64,000 nucleotides of DNA from Methanoregula sp. UBA64 (GCF_002502735.1 NZ_DAQC01000001.1:117229-181228); one strand, 5' to 3'; positions 1-8,491 are shown, counted from the stretch's first letter. A program made the numbers and translations. The notes: generated by a model from the sequence alone, not told the origin.

Positions 1-178
1 CCGGCTCCTGTGCCCCGAACCGTTCGAGCGCGAACCGGGACTCGGCATTGAGCTCGCCGCAGCGGGCGGCAAGGTATTTCCCCGGCTCGGACCGGTTCTT
101 AAAATCCGCGTACCCGATGGCGCTCGCAATGCTGTCCGTGTCGGGCTGGCGGTGGCCGATACAGTAGACCTGGATCAT
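1..178 (-). CDS. ppaC: Mn-dependent inorganic pyrophosphatase, DHH family (N-terminus only)
   Basis: Only the first 59 codons lie in the window; the gene continues past position 1. The N-terminus MIQVYCIGHRQPDTDSIASA has the GH-x-x-P-D-x-D-S motif of family II (DHH) inorganic pyrophosphatases, whose Asp and His residues bind Mn2+ and hydrolyse pyrophosphate in the cytosol. The ATG at 178 is preceded by a GAGGG ribosome site 8 bases upstream. It is divergent from the PadR operon, so the two share a roughly 160-base promoter region. Other DHH phosphoesterases start similarly, so the exact subfamily is likely rather than certain. Confidence 0.8.
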   Translation of the reverse strand, partial: MIQVYCIGHRQPDTDSIASAIGYADFKNRSEPGKYLAARCGELNAESRFALERFGAQEP

Positions 179-288
179 GGCGTTTTTCCCTCGTTGTGTG
201 AGGTAGTTCCTGCTTCTATCGTTTGCCCGTCAAGGTTCATAAGGTACGGTCCCGGATCCCAACCTATTTATGGCGCGTGCGTGAACCG

Positions 289-341
289 GATAGTACGAAA
301 CCGAACTATTGCGAAAAAGAACTATTCCGGAATTGAACTAT
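289..341. promoter_or_regulatory. Iterated operator for the PadR regulator
   Basis: The heptamer GAACTAT occurs three times at 303-309, 319-325 and 335-341, exactly 16 bp apart, and the last overlaps the start codon of the PadR gene at 340. An inverted half-site with one mismatch, ATAGTAC, lies at 289-295, 7 bp before the first direct repeat. PadR proteins commonly repress their own operons through sites beside the promoter, so autoregulation is the natural reading, but binding is inferred. Confidence 0.6.
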
Positions 342-831
342 GACCAGCCTGTTACAGTTTGCCACGCGAAAGAACGAGCGGGCACGAAGCCTGCTCGCCC
401 TTTATGTGATCCACTCGCTCTCGAAGGGAGAAAAATCCGGGTACGATATCCTAAAAGAGATCGGGGAGCTCACCGAGGGCAGCTGGGTCCCGAGCAAGGG
501 TACGCTGTACCCCCTGCTCCACCAGCTCGAAGACGAGGGACAGATCGTCTCCGTTTCCGAGACAACCGGCGCCCGGGCCCGGGCCGTATTTACGCTCACC
601 CCTGTCGGGAAAGAGACCTTGAAACGCATCCATGCCCACGGCAGGGAACACCACAAGAAAATGGCGCAGTACCGGCAGGTGATCACCGCAATCTTTGGCG
701 ACTCCCATCCCCCGGAGCTCGGCCTGCTCTTTGAGATAAAGATGATCCTCGACGAACTGCCCAAAGAAAAAAAGCAAAAGGCGGCGGCCATCCTCCGGCG
801 CTGCCGCGACGAATTACAGGGAGTGATCTAA
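340..831 (+). CDS. PadR-family transcriptional regulator
   Basis: A 163-residue protein with a winged-helix domain over about residues 20-105 of the PadR type (GYDILKEIGELTEGSWVPSK followed by GTLYPLLHQLEDEG) and a helical C-terminal dimerisation region. PadR proteins repress transporter genes and release DNA on binding hydrophobic effectors. It is the first gene of an operon with the ABC exporter genes, which begin 4 bases after its stop, as in LmrR/PadR-regulated drug exporters. Direct repeats of GAACTAT upstream probably form its own operator. The effector cannot be read from the sequence. Confidence 0.9.
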   Translation: MTSLLQFATRKNERARSLLALYVIHSLSKGEKSGYDILKEIGELTEGSWVPSKGTLYPLLHQLEDEGQIVSVSETTGARARAVFTLTPVGKETLKRIHAHGREHHKKMAQYRQVITAIFGDSHPPELGLLFEIKMILDELPKEKKQKAAAILRRCRDELQGVI

Positions 832-835
832 AAAA

Positions 836-1822
836 ATGACAACCGCAGTACAGGTACGCGACCTCACGAAAACCTTCGACAAGCTCACTGCCGTGGACGC
901 GATCAGTTTTACGATCGAACAGGGCGAGATCTTCGGGCTTTTGGGCCCAAACGGCGCCGGGAAAACAACAACCCTCTCCATGCTCGCGACCATGCTCGAA
1001 CCGACCTCGGGATCGGCAGAGATCATGGGGATCGATATCACAAAAGACCAGGACGGGGTACGAAAAGCCATCGGGATCGTCTTCCAGGACCAGAGCCTTG
1101 ACGAGGAACTCACCGCGTGGGAGAACATGGACTTCCACGGCCGGCTCTACCGGATCCCACAAGAGGAGCGCGAGCGCCGGGCAGAAGAACTCCTCAAACT
1201 CGTCGAGCTTTTTGAGCGGAAAGACGACATCGTGAAAACGTTCTCGGGCGGGATGCGCAGGAGACTGGAGATCGCCCGGGGCCTCCTGCACCACCCGCAG
1301 GTCCTCTTTCTGGACGAGCCCACGATCGGCCTTGACCCGCAGACCAGAAACCACCTCTGGAACTACATCGACAACCTGGCAAAAGAGAAGAACATCACGA
1401 TCATCCTCACCACGCACTATATGGACGAGGCGGACCGGCTCTGCAACCGGATCGCGATCATCGACCACGGGAAGATCATTGCTCTGGACACCCCCGCCCG
1501 GCTCAAGGACTCGCTCGGCGGCGACATCGTTACGATCCGTTCGTCAGAACCGGCCCGGATCGCCCCGGCGCTCTCCGCCCCGTGGATCAACCGGATCGAG
1601 ACCCGGGGGGACGACGTGACGATCAGCCTGCACAATGCGGAACACCATGTCAGCGGGATCGTGACCCGGCTCAACGAGGAGAAGATCCCGATCGAGGCGA
1701 TCTCGGTCCATAAACCCACGCTCGAAGATGTCTTCCTCTCGTTTACGGGAAAATCGATCCGGGACGAGGAAGCAGATGGGAAGGATGCAATGCGGATGCA
1801 CTTCCGGATGATGAGGCACTAA
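836..1822 (+). CDS. ABC exporter ATP-binding protein (DrrA/ABC-2 type)
   Basis: A 328-residue ABC ATPase with Walker A GPNGAGKTTT near residue 38, signature FSGGMRRRLEIARG near 138, Walker B LFLDEPTIGLD near 160 and an H-loop in LTTHYMDEADRL. The C-terminal part (about 220-310) is the DUF4162-like extension typical of DrrA-type ATPases of drug and antibiotic exporters. It starts 4 bases after the PadR gene, and the permease follows 2 bases after its stop, so the three form one operon. Substrate is unknown; regulated export of a hydrophobic or toxic compound is the family-based guess. Confidence 0.93.
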   Translation: MTTAVQVRDLTKTFDKLTAVDAISFTIEQGEIFGLLGPNGAGKTTTLSMLATMLEPTSGSAEIMGIDITKDQDGVRKAIGIVFQDQSLDEELTAWENMDFHGRLYRIPQEERERRAEELLKLVELFERKDDIVKTFSGGMRRRLEIARGLLHHPQVLFLDEPTIGLDPQTRNHLWNYIDNLAKEKNITIILTTHYMDEADRLCNRIAIIDHGKIIALDTPARLKDSLGGDIVTIRSSEPARIAPALSAPWINRIETRGDDVTISLHNAEHHVSGIVTRLNEEKIPIEAISVHKPTLEDVFLSFTGKSIRDEEADGKDAMRMHFRMMRH

Positions 1823-1824
1823 AT

Positions 1825-2574
1825 ATGGAGATCATCTACACCATCTGGCTGCGGAACATGAAGCGGTACATCCGCTCAAAAAGCCGCATTGTCGGGAGCA
1901 TAGCCATGCCGCTCTTCCTGCTCCTCTTTTTGGGATTCGGCCTCAACTCGGTGGTCAGCACGAATTCGCTCGGGCAGGACTACCTCTTGTTCCTTGCCCC
2001 GGGTATGATTGCGATGAGCGTGCTCTTTACCTCGATCTTTGCCGGCACGCAGATCATCTGGGACAAGCAGTTCGGGTTTTTGAAAGAGACGCTTGTGGCG
2101 CCGGTAACGAGGCTCGAAATTATGCTCGGCCAGACTGCCGGCGGGGCGACCACGGCCGTGCTCCAGGGGATCATCCTCATGGTGCTCGCGGTGCTGCTCG
2201 GGCTCAAGGTTGCAAACCTTGCCGGGTTCCTGATTGCGTTTGCCTTCATGGTCGTGATCGGGATTGCCTTTACCGCTTTCGGGATCGCGATCGCCTCGCG
2301 CATGGAGGACATGACCGGCTTCCAGCTGATCATGAACTTCGTGATCTTTCCCATCTTCGGGCTCTCGGGAGCGCTCTTCCCGATCAGCTCGCTGCCCGGC
2401 TGGCTCTCTGCCATCACCATGCTCGACCCGCTGACCTACGGGGTCGAAGGGATCCGGTACGGCCTGACCGGCGCTTCGCAGATCAGCCCGCTGCTCTGCG
2501 GGGTCGTGATCGCCGGGTTTGCGGCCGTGATGGCGGCGCTCGGGGCGTACCTGTTCCGGAAGGTCTCGGTGTAA
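1825..2574 (+). CDS. ABC-2 type transporter permease (DrrB-like)
   Basis: A 249-residue integral membrane protein with about six hydrophobic segments and the ABC-2 pattern: a cytoplasmic N-terminus (RNMKRYIRSKSRIVGSIAMP), an FLKETLVAPVTRLEIMLGQT coupling segment and a final helix pair ending FRKVSV. ABC-2 permeases dimerise and pair with DrrA-type ATPases, here encoded immediately upstream. A T-rich tract follows the gene at about 2589, which should end the operon. Nothing in the sequence identifies the cargo. Confidence 0.92.
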   Translation: MEIIYTIWLRNMKRYIRSKSRIVGSIAMPLFLLLFLGFGLNSVVSTNSLGQDYLLFLAPGMIAMSVLFTSIFAGTQIIWDKQFGFLKETLVAPVTRLEIMLGQTAGGATTAVLQGIILMVLAVLLGLKVANLAGFLIAFAFMVVIGIAFTAFGIAIASRMEDMTGFQLIMNFVIFPIFGLSGALFPISSLPGWLSAITMLDPLTYGVEGIRYGLTGASQISPLLCGVVIAGFAAVMAALGAYLFRKVSV

Positions 2575-2586
2575 GGAGAAAGAGGC

Positions 2587-2600
2587 CGGTATTTTTTTAA
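2587..2600 (+). terminator. T-tract terminator of the PadR-ABC operon
   Basis: A run of seven T (tattttttta, about 2588-2598) begins 14 bases after the permease stop with no strong hairpin, as expected for archaeal U-tract termination. A second T-run lies at about 2682-2690. Confidence 0.5.
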
Positions 2601-2710
2601 CTTATATGAGTGGCCGGGCCGCGGAAACAAAGAGAGCAATAAAAAAAATCTGCACGGTAGAGCAAAAAACCGTAATGGCTCTTTTTTTATTTAGGATTTT
2701 TATCCGGTCC

Positions 2711-3898
2711 TCATGCAGGACCGGGTGTGGTAAACGACCAGCTCGCGAGCGTCTCGTTGGTATTGAGGTCGATTGTCTGTGTCCGGACTTCGGTCTGGTT
2801 TGCCCGAACGGTAAAATCCAGCAGGGTCACGGCATTGGCCCCGGTCCCGTCCTCTTCATCCTGCCGGTCAAACATCAGCTCGCGGACCGTGTGGTTTGTG
2901 AGCATCTCCTGTGTGGCAAATCCTCGTTTGGTATGGTAGTGCCCGTTTAAGATCAGGAAAACCTGAGGATTTTTGTCCAGCACTTCGGTCTTCAGGCGCC
3001 CGGCAAACCGGTTGTCGTCTTCATACGCTCCTTTGCTGTTGAGAAATGCGTGGGTTGCAATGATCCCGTAGGCCCGGGGGTGGGCAGAAAGAACGGACCC
3101 TGCCCATTGTAACACCGCATCGTCTCCGGCATACTCGATATTGACGATCACAAATTCGGTATTTTCCGCAGTAAAAGAGACCGCATTGCTCGTCCCGTTA
3201 TCATAGGTCCCGAGCCAGTTAGCGGATTCCTGCCGGCTCACAAGTGCCGGATCGAACGCCGGATACCGGTCCCCGATATACGTATACGGGGAGCATGCGG
3301 AAGATCGACAGTCATGGTTTCCGGCATTCCACGTGTAGGGTACATGGTTCTTTTGTAAAATTTCCATGGCCGCATTTGCGTTTTTCCATTGCTCTTTGTC
3401 ATTCCAGTTGTCGACAATGTCCCCGGTGTGAACTACCATCTTTACGTTTGAGCGGTTCCTGGCTGCATCGGCAATCCAGGTGGTAAGATCAGTATATTTT
3501 TCCGGGTGGGACCGGGAGAGGTGCTGCGTATCGGTGATCCAGACGATCTGGTACGCGGAGAGTGCGGGTGTTCCCGAAACTGAGCCGGAACCCGGTACCG
3601 GGGTTGTGTCGGCTGAACTCGCAGTATGTTCCGGCCCGGAGATAACCGATGAGATCCCGTCATATGCCGTAACGAACGGGTGGAAGAAGATAACAATAGC
3701 CTGAGCCCCGAGATCGGCCAGCCCGGACTCCGGTGAAGTCCCGGTGGCCGGTGCGTTATAAGGAACCGGTGCAGGGGAATCTGCGTCGGCCGCAGGGATG
3801 CACAGGGCGAGAAGGATGCCGAGGATGAGGATCGAAAAGATCGTTCTTTTTACGGGAACAGTTCCCGGTTTTCCGGTATGTATGAATCTTGCGCTCAA
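2711..3898 (-). CDS. Secreted calcineurin-like metallophosphoesterase
   Basis: A roughly 395-residue protein with the metallophosphoesterase motifs in order: DTQH for D-x-H, HTGDIVDNW for GD, AGNHDC for GNHD and NGHYH for GHxH. These build a di-metal site that hydrolyses phosphate esters. A hydrophobic segment (TIFSILILGILLALC) ending near PAADA is a signal peptide, and a 90-residue linker rich in Ser, Pro and Gly follows, so the enzyme acts outside the membrane. I prefer the TTG at 3898 because AGGAGAGG lies 7 bases upstream; an ATG at 3943 is the alternative. A hairpin (2704-2724) overlaps the stop codon. Substrate unknown. Confidence 0.85.
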   Translation of the reverse strand: MSARFIHTGKPGTVPVKRTIFSILILGILLALCIPAADADSPAPVPYNAPATGTSPESGLADLGAQAIVIFFHPFVTAYDGISSVISGPEHTASSADTTPVPGSGSVSGTPALSAYQIVWITDTQHLSRSHPEKYTDLTTWIADAARNRSNVKMVVHTGDIVDNWNDKEQWKNANAAMEILQKNHVPYTWNAGNHDCRSSACSPYTYIGDRYPAFDPALVSRQESANWLGTYDNGTSNAVSFTAENTEFVIVNIEYAGDDAVLQWAGSVLSAHPRAYGIIATHAFLNSKGAYEDDNRFAGRLKTEVLDKNPQVFLILNGHYHTKRGFATQEMLTNHTVRELMFDRQDEEDGTGANAVTLLDFTVRANQTEVRTQTIDLNTNETLASWSFTTPGPA

Positions 3899-4065
3899 AC
3901 GTTTTCCTCTCCTGCCAAAGGTATCCTCTCCCGCACCGGACATCTACGGTGAGGGTTTCACCGTCCCTGTTGCCGTAACACCGGTGACGATGTTCTCCGG
4001 GTATCCGGGGTTTCCCGGATTCTCTTGCGTTTCTTAAAAGTACGCTTGCAGGTACGGGAATATCA

Positions 4066-4455
4066 TCATTCCCCTTTCCGCCGGACTTTTACGAGCGTCA
4101 GGATGTTCCGGTGGTCCCGGTGCCGGTACGTCACGATATCGGCGGCCTGCCGGACAAATGCGATCCCGGGTCCCCGGTCCGCGCCGGGAAATTTTGTCGG
4201 ATCGAACGCCGGCGCCGAATCGGCGATCTCCACGGCAACCTTTTCCGGCGATCCCGTGCAGGAGACCCGGATCTCCCCGGGTTTTCCCCGGTACCCGTGC
4301 CGGATGATGTTTGTCATGACCTCCTTTACCGCAGCGGAGAACTCCCGTACTGCAGCGGGAGAAAAGTCCTGTGCGGCCATGACCTCCGCGATATCGTCCG
4401 TGACCCGGAAGATTTCCGTCTCCCGCGCCGGGACGAGGACCTCGAAATGGTTGAT
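4066..4455 (-). CDS. RsbW-like histidine-kinase-type ATPase (anti-sigma-like)
   Basis: A small HATPase_c_2 protein. The N box is VKEVMTNIIRHGY and the G1 box is ADSAPAFDPTKF with DRGPGIAFV, as in RsbW/SpoIIAB kinases that phosphorylate anti-sigma-factor antagonists. The first ATG, at 4380, would cut away about 25 codons (INHFEVLVPARE onward) that match the conserved start of the domain. No ATG, GTG or TTG exists in those codons, and a GGGGGAG site lies 6 bases before an ATC at 4455, so initiation at ATC is proposed. It lies directly downstream of, and in the same frame as, the PP2C phosphatase, separated only by TAG plus 12 bases. Confidence 0.75.
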   Translation of the reverse strand: MNHFEVLVPARETEIFRVTDDIAEVMAAQDFSPAAVREFSAAVKEVMTNIIRHGYRGKPGEIRVSCTGSPEKVAVEIADSAPAFDPTKFPGADRGPGIAFVRQAADIVTYRHRDHRNILTLVKVRRKGE

Positions 4456-4467
4456 GGTCCGCTCCCC

Positions 4468-5850
4468 CTATTCGACCCGGATGACCATGAGCGTGATGTC
4501 GTCGTACTGCGGTGCGCTGCCGCAGAACCTGTTCACGTCAGCAAGGATGGCATCGAGGATCGCGGTTGCCGGAAGGCCGGCCGAGGAACGGATCAGGCCC
4601 GTTAACCGTTCTTCGCCGTACATCTCCCCCTGCTCGTTGTTTGCCTCGGTGATGCCGTCCGTGTAGAGCACGATCACGTCGTCCTTTGAGAGCGGGCAGG
4701 CGATTGCCTGGTAGGGCGTGTTCTCTATCGCGCCCATGGCAAGCCCGGTGGCTTCGAGCTCGGAGATGGTACGGTCCGCGGCATGGTAGACCATGGGCGG
4801 GTTGTGGCCGGCGTTCACGTACGAGATGATCTTTTTCTCGTGATCGAGAATACCGTAAAAGAGCGTGACAAACATCCCCGCGGTGGCATCGGCAGCGATC
4901 AGGTTGTTGGCATCGTAGATTGCCTGCGCCGGCTCGTCCCGGTGCCAGGTGGCGTTGACCCGGACAATGATCCGGGACAAGGCCATGAATAATGCTGCCG
5001 GCACGCCTTTGCCGGAGACATCGGCGATCAGGATTCCCATGCGCTTGTTCCCGAGGTGCACGACCTCGAACGGGATCACGTCGAAGAAATCTCCCCCCAC
5101 TTCTTTTGCCATCACGCTTTTCCCGGCAACATCGAAGCCCTCGACCTTGGGGATGTTTTTGGGAAGGAAGCTCTGCTGGATCTCGGCGGCAATGGCAAGC
5201 TCCGTGTTCTTCTTTGCCACATCCTTGACGAGCGTGTCCCGTTCTGCCTGCATCTTCTTCTCGCTTTCCAGGTTCCGGATCATGAACGCGAAGATCAGGA
5301 CGCCCAGGGCGTTTGCGATCGCCATCGGGACCCAGATGGTCTCGACAAGGGCAAGGGCCGCGGAGAACGGCTGCGCAATGATGAGCGTGATTACCATGTG
5401 CAGGCTCTCCATGAGCACGGCAAAGATGACCGCGATATGGATCGGGGCGAACTTTCTCCTGTACAGGAGCCAGATGATGCCGCCAAAGAGCCCGGAAAGG
5501 AGGGTCGCGATGATGCAGGGGACCATCGTAAAGCCGCCAAGCGATGCACGGTAGGCTGCGCCGATGAGCCCGGCGCCGAGTCCCACGAGCGGCCCGCCAA
5601 GGAGGCCGGCCATGATGGGGCCCAGGTCGCGGACATTGATGACCGCGTCCATGATCGGGATCCCGCCCATGGTGCCGTACACGGAGAGGGCGCCAAAGAA
5701 GACGATCAAAATGACCTGGACCTTTATTACGGGATGACCTTCGAGCACGCTTGCAAAAAACTTACTCCGGGTCAGCAGGTACGCCGCAACAATGATCACG
5801 CACATGAGCTGGATCATGGCGAGAATGAGGGGGAGGAGGGAGTCTGCCAT
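4468..5850 (-). CDS. Membrane PP2C/SpoIIE-type protein phosphatase with 5TM-LYT sensor
   Basis: A 460-residue protein. Residues 1-200 form five or six membrane helices of the 5TM-5TMR_LYT (LytS) type, including the GGPLVGLGAGLIGAAYR motif. A short coiled coil (about 200-220) leads to an RsbU/SpoIIE phosphatase domain with GGDFFD, ADVSGKGVPAALFMA, YVNAGHNPP and YTDGITEANN, which supply the metal-binding aspartates. In bacteria such enzymes dephosphorylate STAS-domain antagonists; archaea have no sigma factors, so the target here is unknown. The RsbW-like kinase follows, making a phosphatase/kinase pair, but no STAS protein is encoded nearby. Confidence 0.9.
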   Translation of the reverse strand: MADSLLPLILAMIQLMCVIIVAAYLLTRSKFFASVLEGHPVIKVQVILIVFFGALSVYGTMGGIPIMDAVINVRDLGPIMAGLLGGPLVGLGAGLIGAAYRASLGGFTMVPCIIATLLSGLFGGIIWLLYRRKFAPIHIAVIFAVLMESLHMVITLIIAQPFSAALALVETIWVPMAIANALGVLIFAFMIRNLESEKKMQAERDTLVKDVAKKNTELAIAAEIQQSFLPKNIPKVEGFDVAGKSVMAKEVGGDFFDVIPFEVVHLGNKRMGILIADVSGKGVPAALFMALSRIIVRVNATWHRDEPAQAIYDANNLIAADATAGMFVTLFYGILDHEKKIISYVNAGHNPPMVYHAADRTISELEATGLAMGAIENTPYQAIACPLSKDDVIVLYTDGITEANNEQGEMYGEERLTGLIRSSAGLPATAILDAILADVNRFCGSAPQYDDITLMVIRVE

Positions 5851-6102
5851 GGTGGTGTTCTGGCAGGAGTTTGGCGGGGATCTGATTTAATGGGTGGGGA
5901 TAGTAATCATAGCCGGCCGGGGCTCCCGACAGCACCCCGAAAACGGGCAGGGGTATCCGGTGGGATCGGCCCGGCCCGGTCATCCGTAAAAAAAACAGAT
6001 TATTCCGGCATCCGCCGGGGCTCCCCCGGAGTATTCCCGGCCCTGCACGCATCGGATATGCAAAGGGCAGGAATAAAATGCGGGAATGGTTTACCAAATC
6101 CC

Positions 6103-6696
6103 TCAGGCCGTCACATAGCGGTAGTAAAACTGATCATTAAAGTCCACCACGTGCTGGTAATCGGGGTCGTTGTTGTGGACAAGACCGCGTTTGACCAGGT
6201 GTTCATAGGTGGTAACGGCCAAAACATACGTGTTCATGACATTGCCATTGTCTATCGCGCTTCCCCCGCAGGCATCAACATCATAGGTCCATGGTCCCCC
6301 CCAGGCGTAGATCATGGGGGCTTCGTTCGGTTTTGCCTTCCGGAGCTTCTCGATATACTCCTTTGTTATGGTAACCGTTGTATCAGGGCCCAAGGTGACC
6401 ACAAACGTTACGTTGACCTTATCGAGGGAGTCCGGGACAATCACCCTCTGGTAATACCCGTCACGAGTCCAGCCATTCTGATCGCCCTGGCCATTGATGT
6501 TTATAACTGTTTTCCCGGTAATATAGGATACCAGGTAAAAACTCCAGGTGCCGGTATAATCACATCGGTCCCAGATGTAATGATCGGTAAACAAACATCC
6601 GGGATCGGTATAAGATCCGGCAGCCAGAGCCGCCGGCATACAGAGCATGCTGGCAAGCAGTATTCCAAGAAAGCACATTCCTGTTCTTTGTATCAT
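6103..6696 (-). CDS. Secreted hypothetical protein
   Basis: A 197-residue protein with a clear signal peptide (MCFLGILLASMLCMPAALAA, residues about 7-26). The mature part has four cysteines (two near residues 34 and 45, one near 165), suggesting disulfides outside the cell. I recognise no domain. It contains aromatic-rich strands (GTWSFYLV, MIYAWGGPWTYDVDACGG) and a helical EKLRKAKPNE segment. It stands alone, divergent from the small Cys-rich gene at 6915. The 250 bases between it and the phosphatase gene (5851-6102) hold only GC-rich sequence with no gene that I can support. Confidence 0.65.
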   Translation of the reverse strand: MIQRTGMCFLGILLASMLCMPAALAAGSYTDPGCLFTDHYIWDRCDYTGTWSFYLVSYITGKTVININGQGDQNGWTRDGYYQRVIVPDSLDKVNVTFVVTLGPDTTVTITKEYIEKLRKAKPNEAPMIYAWGGPWTYDVDACGGSAIDNGNVMNTYVLAVTTYEHLVKRGLVHNNDPDYQHVVDFNDQFYYRYVTA

Positions 6697-6914
6697 TTGT
6701 AAGACCCTCTGTTACCCGGACTGCCCGCTCGTACGATCCGGCCCGGCACGCCGGGGGCGGAACCGGGCATCCCCGAAAGGTAGTTTCCCCATCCGGGATC
6801 AACTAAAAAACGTACGGGGTGAACAATAATAGTCTTTAAGTTGAGTGAAATCTTTTTTTCACTCATCGCAACTCTCATACTCCGGCCCACCCGTAGTAGT
6901 ATCTGGTGAATTTT

Positions 6915-7142
6915 ATGCGAGCGTCATTCCGGAAATTTGTGTGGATCGCAATCGTACTCATGATTGTTCTCTGCGGTGTCACTCTTGCTGCTGCCGCCTC
7001 CACAAACGAAGATCCCTGTCCCAATCCTGATATAAAAACCGTCAGGGATGCATGCGAGAAGGTGTGTATCATGCCAAACGGGGTCCTGGACCTAAACTGC
7101 TACGAGAGCTGCGTTGATGACGTCAGCCGTTACGGATTCTGA
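6915..7142 (+). CDS. Small secreted cysteine-rich protein
   Basis: A 75-residue product starting at ATG 6915, with GGTGA 7 bases upstream; an in-frame GTG at 6906 is less likely. A signal peptide (FVWIAIVLMIVLCGVTLAAA) is followed by a mature peptide of about 45 residues with five cysteines in the order CPNP, DACEKVC, LNCYESC. The C-x3-C spacing occurs twice, as in small helical disulfide hairpins. I do not recognise the family. It could be a secreted structural peptide or metal binder; neither is shown. Confidence 0.6.
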   Translation: MRASFRKFVWIAIVLMIVLCGVTLAAAASTNEDPCPNPDIKTVRDACEKVCIMPNGVLDLNCYESCVDDVSRYGF

Positions 7143-7273
7143 TAATCAGTGATCGCATTCCCGGTTGTTCTCTGCCGGGTCTCCCCGGATCCTGCCGGCA
7201 AACCGCTCCCCCGTGTTAACGCAGGCGAAGGGCTGTAATGCGTGCACTATACCAGACGGGGTCATGACCGGGT

Positions 7274-7540
7274 TTATGGCTGCTCGCAAACTTCCTCATT
7301 TTTCCCGTCTTGTGGTTCCCGGGCGCAATCTTTTCCAAGCGTCTGCTCCCGTTTCAGGATTTCCCCGTTCACCAGCCTCAATCACCGGGCTTCGATCGGG
7401 CCGACGCGTTCGATCGTCCACGCGGTATCCTTATACGTGCCGTACTCCCGGGTCCATCCGGGATCAAAGGTGAAAAAATATTTTCCCTCATCGCCGGGCT
7501 TTTGCCCGATCGCGGATAACCGGTGGCTGATCGACAGGAT
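7274..7540 (-). pseudogene. Decayed gene remnant with in-frame TGA
   Basis: On the minus strand one frame reads convincingly like protein, with codon use typical of the neighbours: GQKPGDEGKYFFTFDPGW, then TREYGTYKDTAWTIERVGPI, then EAR, stop, and straight on in the same frame with LRLVNGEILKREQTLGKD to a TAA at 7274. The only interruption is the TGA at 7382-7384. There is no start codon, and the 5' end runs into the start of the DMT gene on the other strand. I read it as the C-terminal remnant of a lost gene. It could also be two tiny real ORFs. Confidence 0.4.
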
Positions 7541-7585
7541 TTTTCTTTCCTGTTCTCTGCACCAAAGCCGGGACTTCCGATACCC

Positions 7586-8491
7586 ATGAAACAGATAACC
7601 GCCGAGCTGCTCCTGCTCTGTACCGTATTTTTGTGGGGTTCGTCGTACCTGTTCATGAAGCAGGGGATAGCAACGTTTGCGCCGTTCAACCTCATCGCGC
7701 TCCGGTTTGGCATCGCATTTCTCGTTGCGGCGCTGGTCTTCTGGAAACTATTTCCCGGTCTCCGCCTTAGTACGGTCCGGTGCGCCGCGGTGCTCGGGTT
7801 TGTGATCTTTTGCGGGTTCGCGTTCCTTCTTTCCGGGCTCAAGGACGAGTCCACGACCGGCGCGGGATTTTTGATCGGGACAACGGTCGTGATCGTTCCG
7901 ATCCTCCAGGCAGTTTTCTGTTCCCGGGTCCCCCGGCGCCCGGTCATTCTCGGGATCGTCCTTGCCCTTGCCGGGATCTTTTTCCTCACGGCCGGTACGG
8001 CGTTTGTTCTCGATACCGGCGCCGTCCTGTGCCTCATTGCCGCGTTCTTCTGCGCATGGCAGATCATCCTTACCGCCAGGTTCGTGAAGACCGAGCCGGT
8101 CCTTCCCTTAGCGATCCTCCAGCTCGGGTTTGCCGGTCTCTTCGGCCTGGTGTTCACGCTCCTCTTTGAAGCGCCGGTCCTTCCGGCAACCGGGCAGGAC
8201 TGGATGATCATTCTCGAACTTGCCGTGCTCTGCAGCGCTGTCGGGTATGTTGTCCAGACCCTTGTGCAGAAATACACCACGCCCGAACGGACCGGCCTTA
8301 TCTTTTCGCTGGAGTCCGTGTTTGCCGCGGTCTTCGGGTTCTTCGTGCTCCACGAAATCCTGCCGGTGACCGGGTATATCGGGACGGCCCTGATCCTCTG
8401 CGGGGTTCTTGTGGCGGTGGTGTGCGATAGGCAGGTTTCTCCAAAAAAGGTGTCCGGGCCGGAAGGATCCGGGACGATAAACAAGACCTGA
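7586..8491 (+). CDS. DMT-family (EamA) permease
   Basis: A roughly 301-residue protein with ten hydrophobic segments arranged as two EamA repeats; the first begins LLLCTVFLWGSSYLFMKQGI and the second at about residue 145. EamA proteins of the drug/metabolite transporter superfamily export amino acids, nucleotides or other small metabolites. The ATG at 7586 fits the family start; a GTG at 7523 would add 21 non-family residues. It stands alone, followed by a convergent gene. Substrate not predictable. Confidence 0.87.
   Translation: MKQITAELLLLCTVFLWGSSYLFMKQGIATFAPFNLIALRFGIAFLVAALVFWKLFPGLRLSTVRCAAVLGFVIFCGFAFLLSGLKDESTTGAGFLIGTTVVIVPILQAVFCSRVPRRPVILGIVLALAGIFFLTAGTAFVLDTGAVLCLIAAFFCAWQIILTARFVKTEPVLPLAILQLGFAGLFGLVFTLLFEAPVLPATGQDWMIILELAVLCSAVGYVVQTLVQKYTTPERTGLIFSLESVFAAVFGFFVLHEILPVTGYIGTALILCGVLVAVVCDRQVSPKKVSGPEGSGTINKT

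Noticed and set aside
2704..2724. Perfect 8-bp hairpin CCGGTCCT/AGGACCGG as terminator of the phosphoesterase gene
   Set aside because: It overlaps the stop codon and is followed by an A-rich, not U-rich, stretch on the transcribed strand.
4468..4470. TAG between phosphatase and kinase as a pyrrolysine codon
   Set aside because: Possible in principle because both genes share a frame, but nothing in the window indicates a Pyl system, and a ribosome site lies before the kinase domain. Kept only as an alternative.
5056..6702. 548-codon open frame opposite the PP2C phosphatase
   Set aside because: It spans an intergenic region and two genes in antisense and has no domain.
7378..8484. 368-codon open frame antisense to the DMT transporter
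   Set aside because: Arg/Pro/Ser-rich composition, no domain, and fully covered by a well-supported transporter gene on the other strand.
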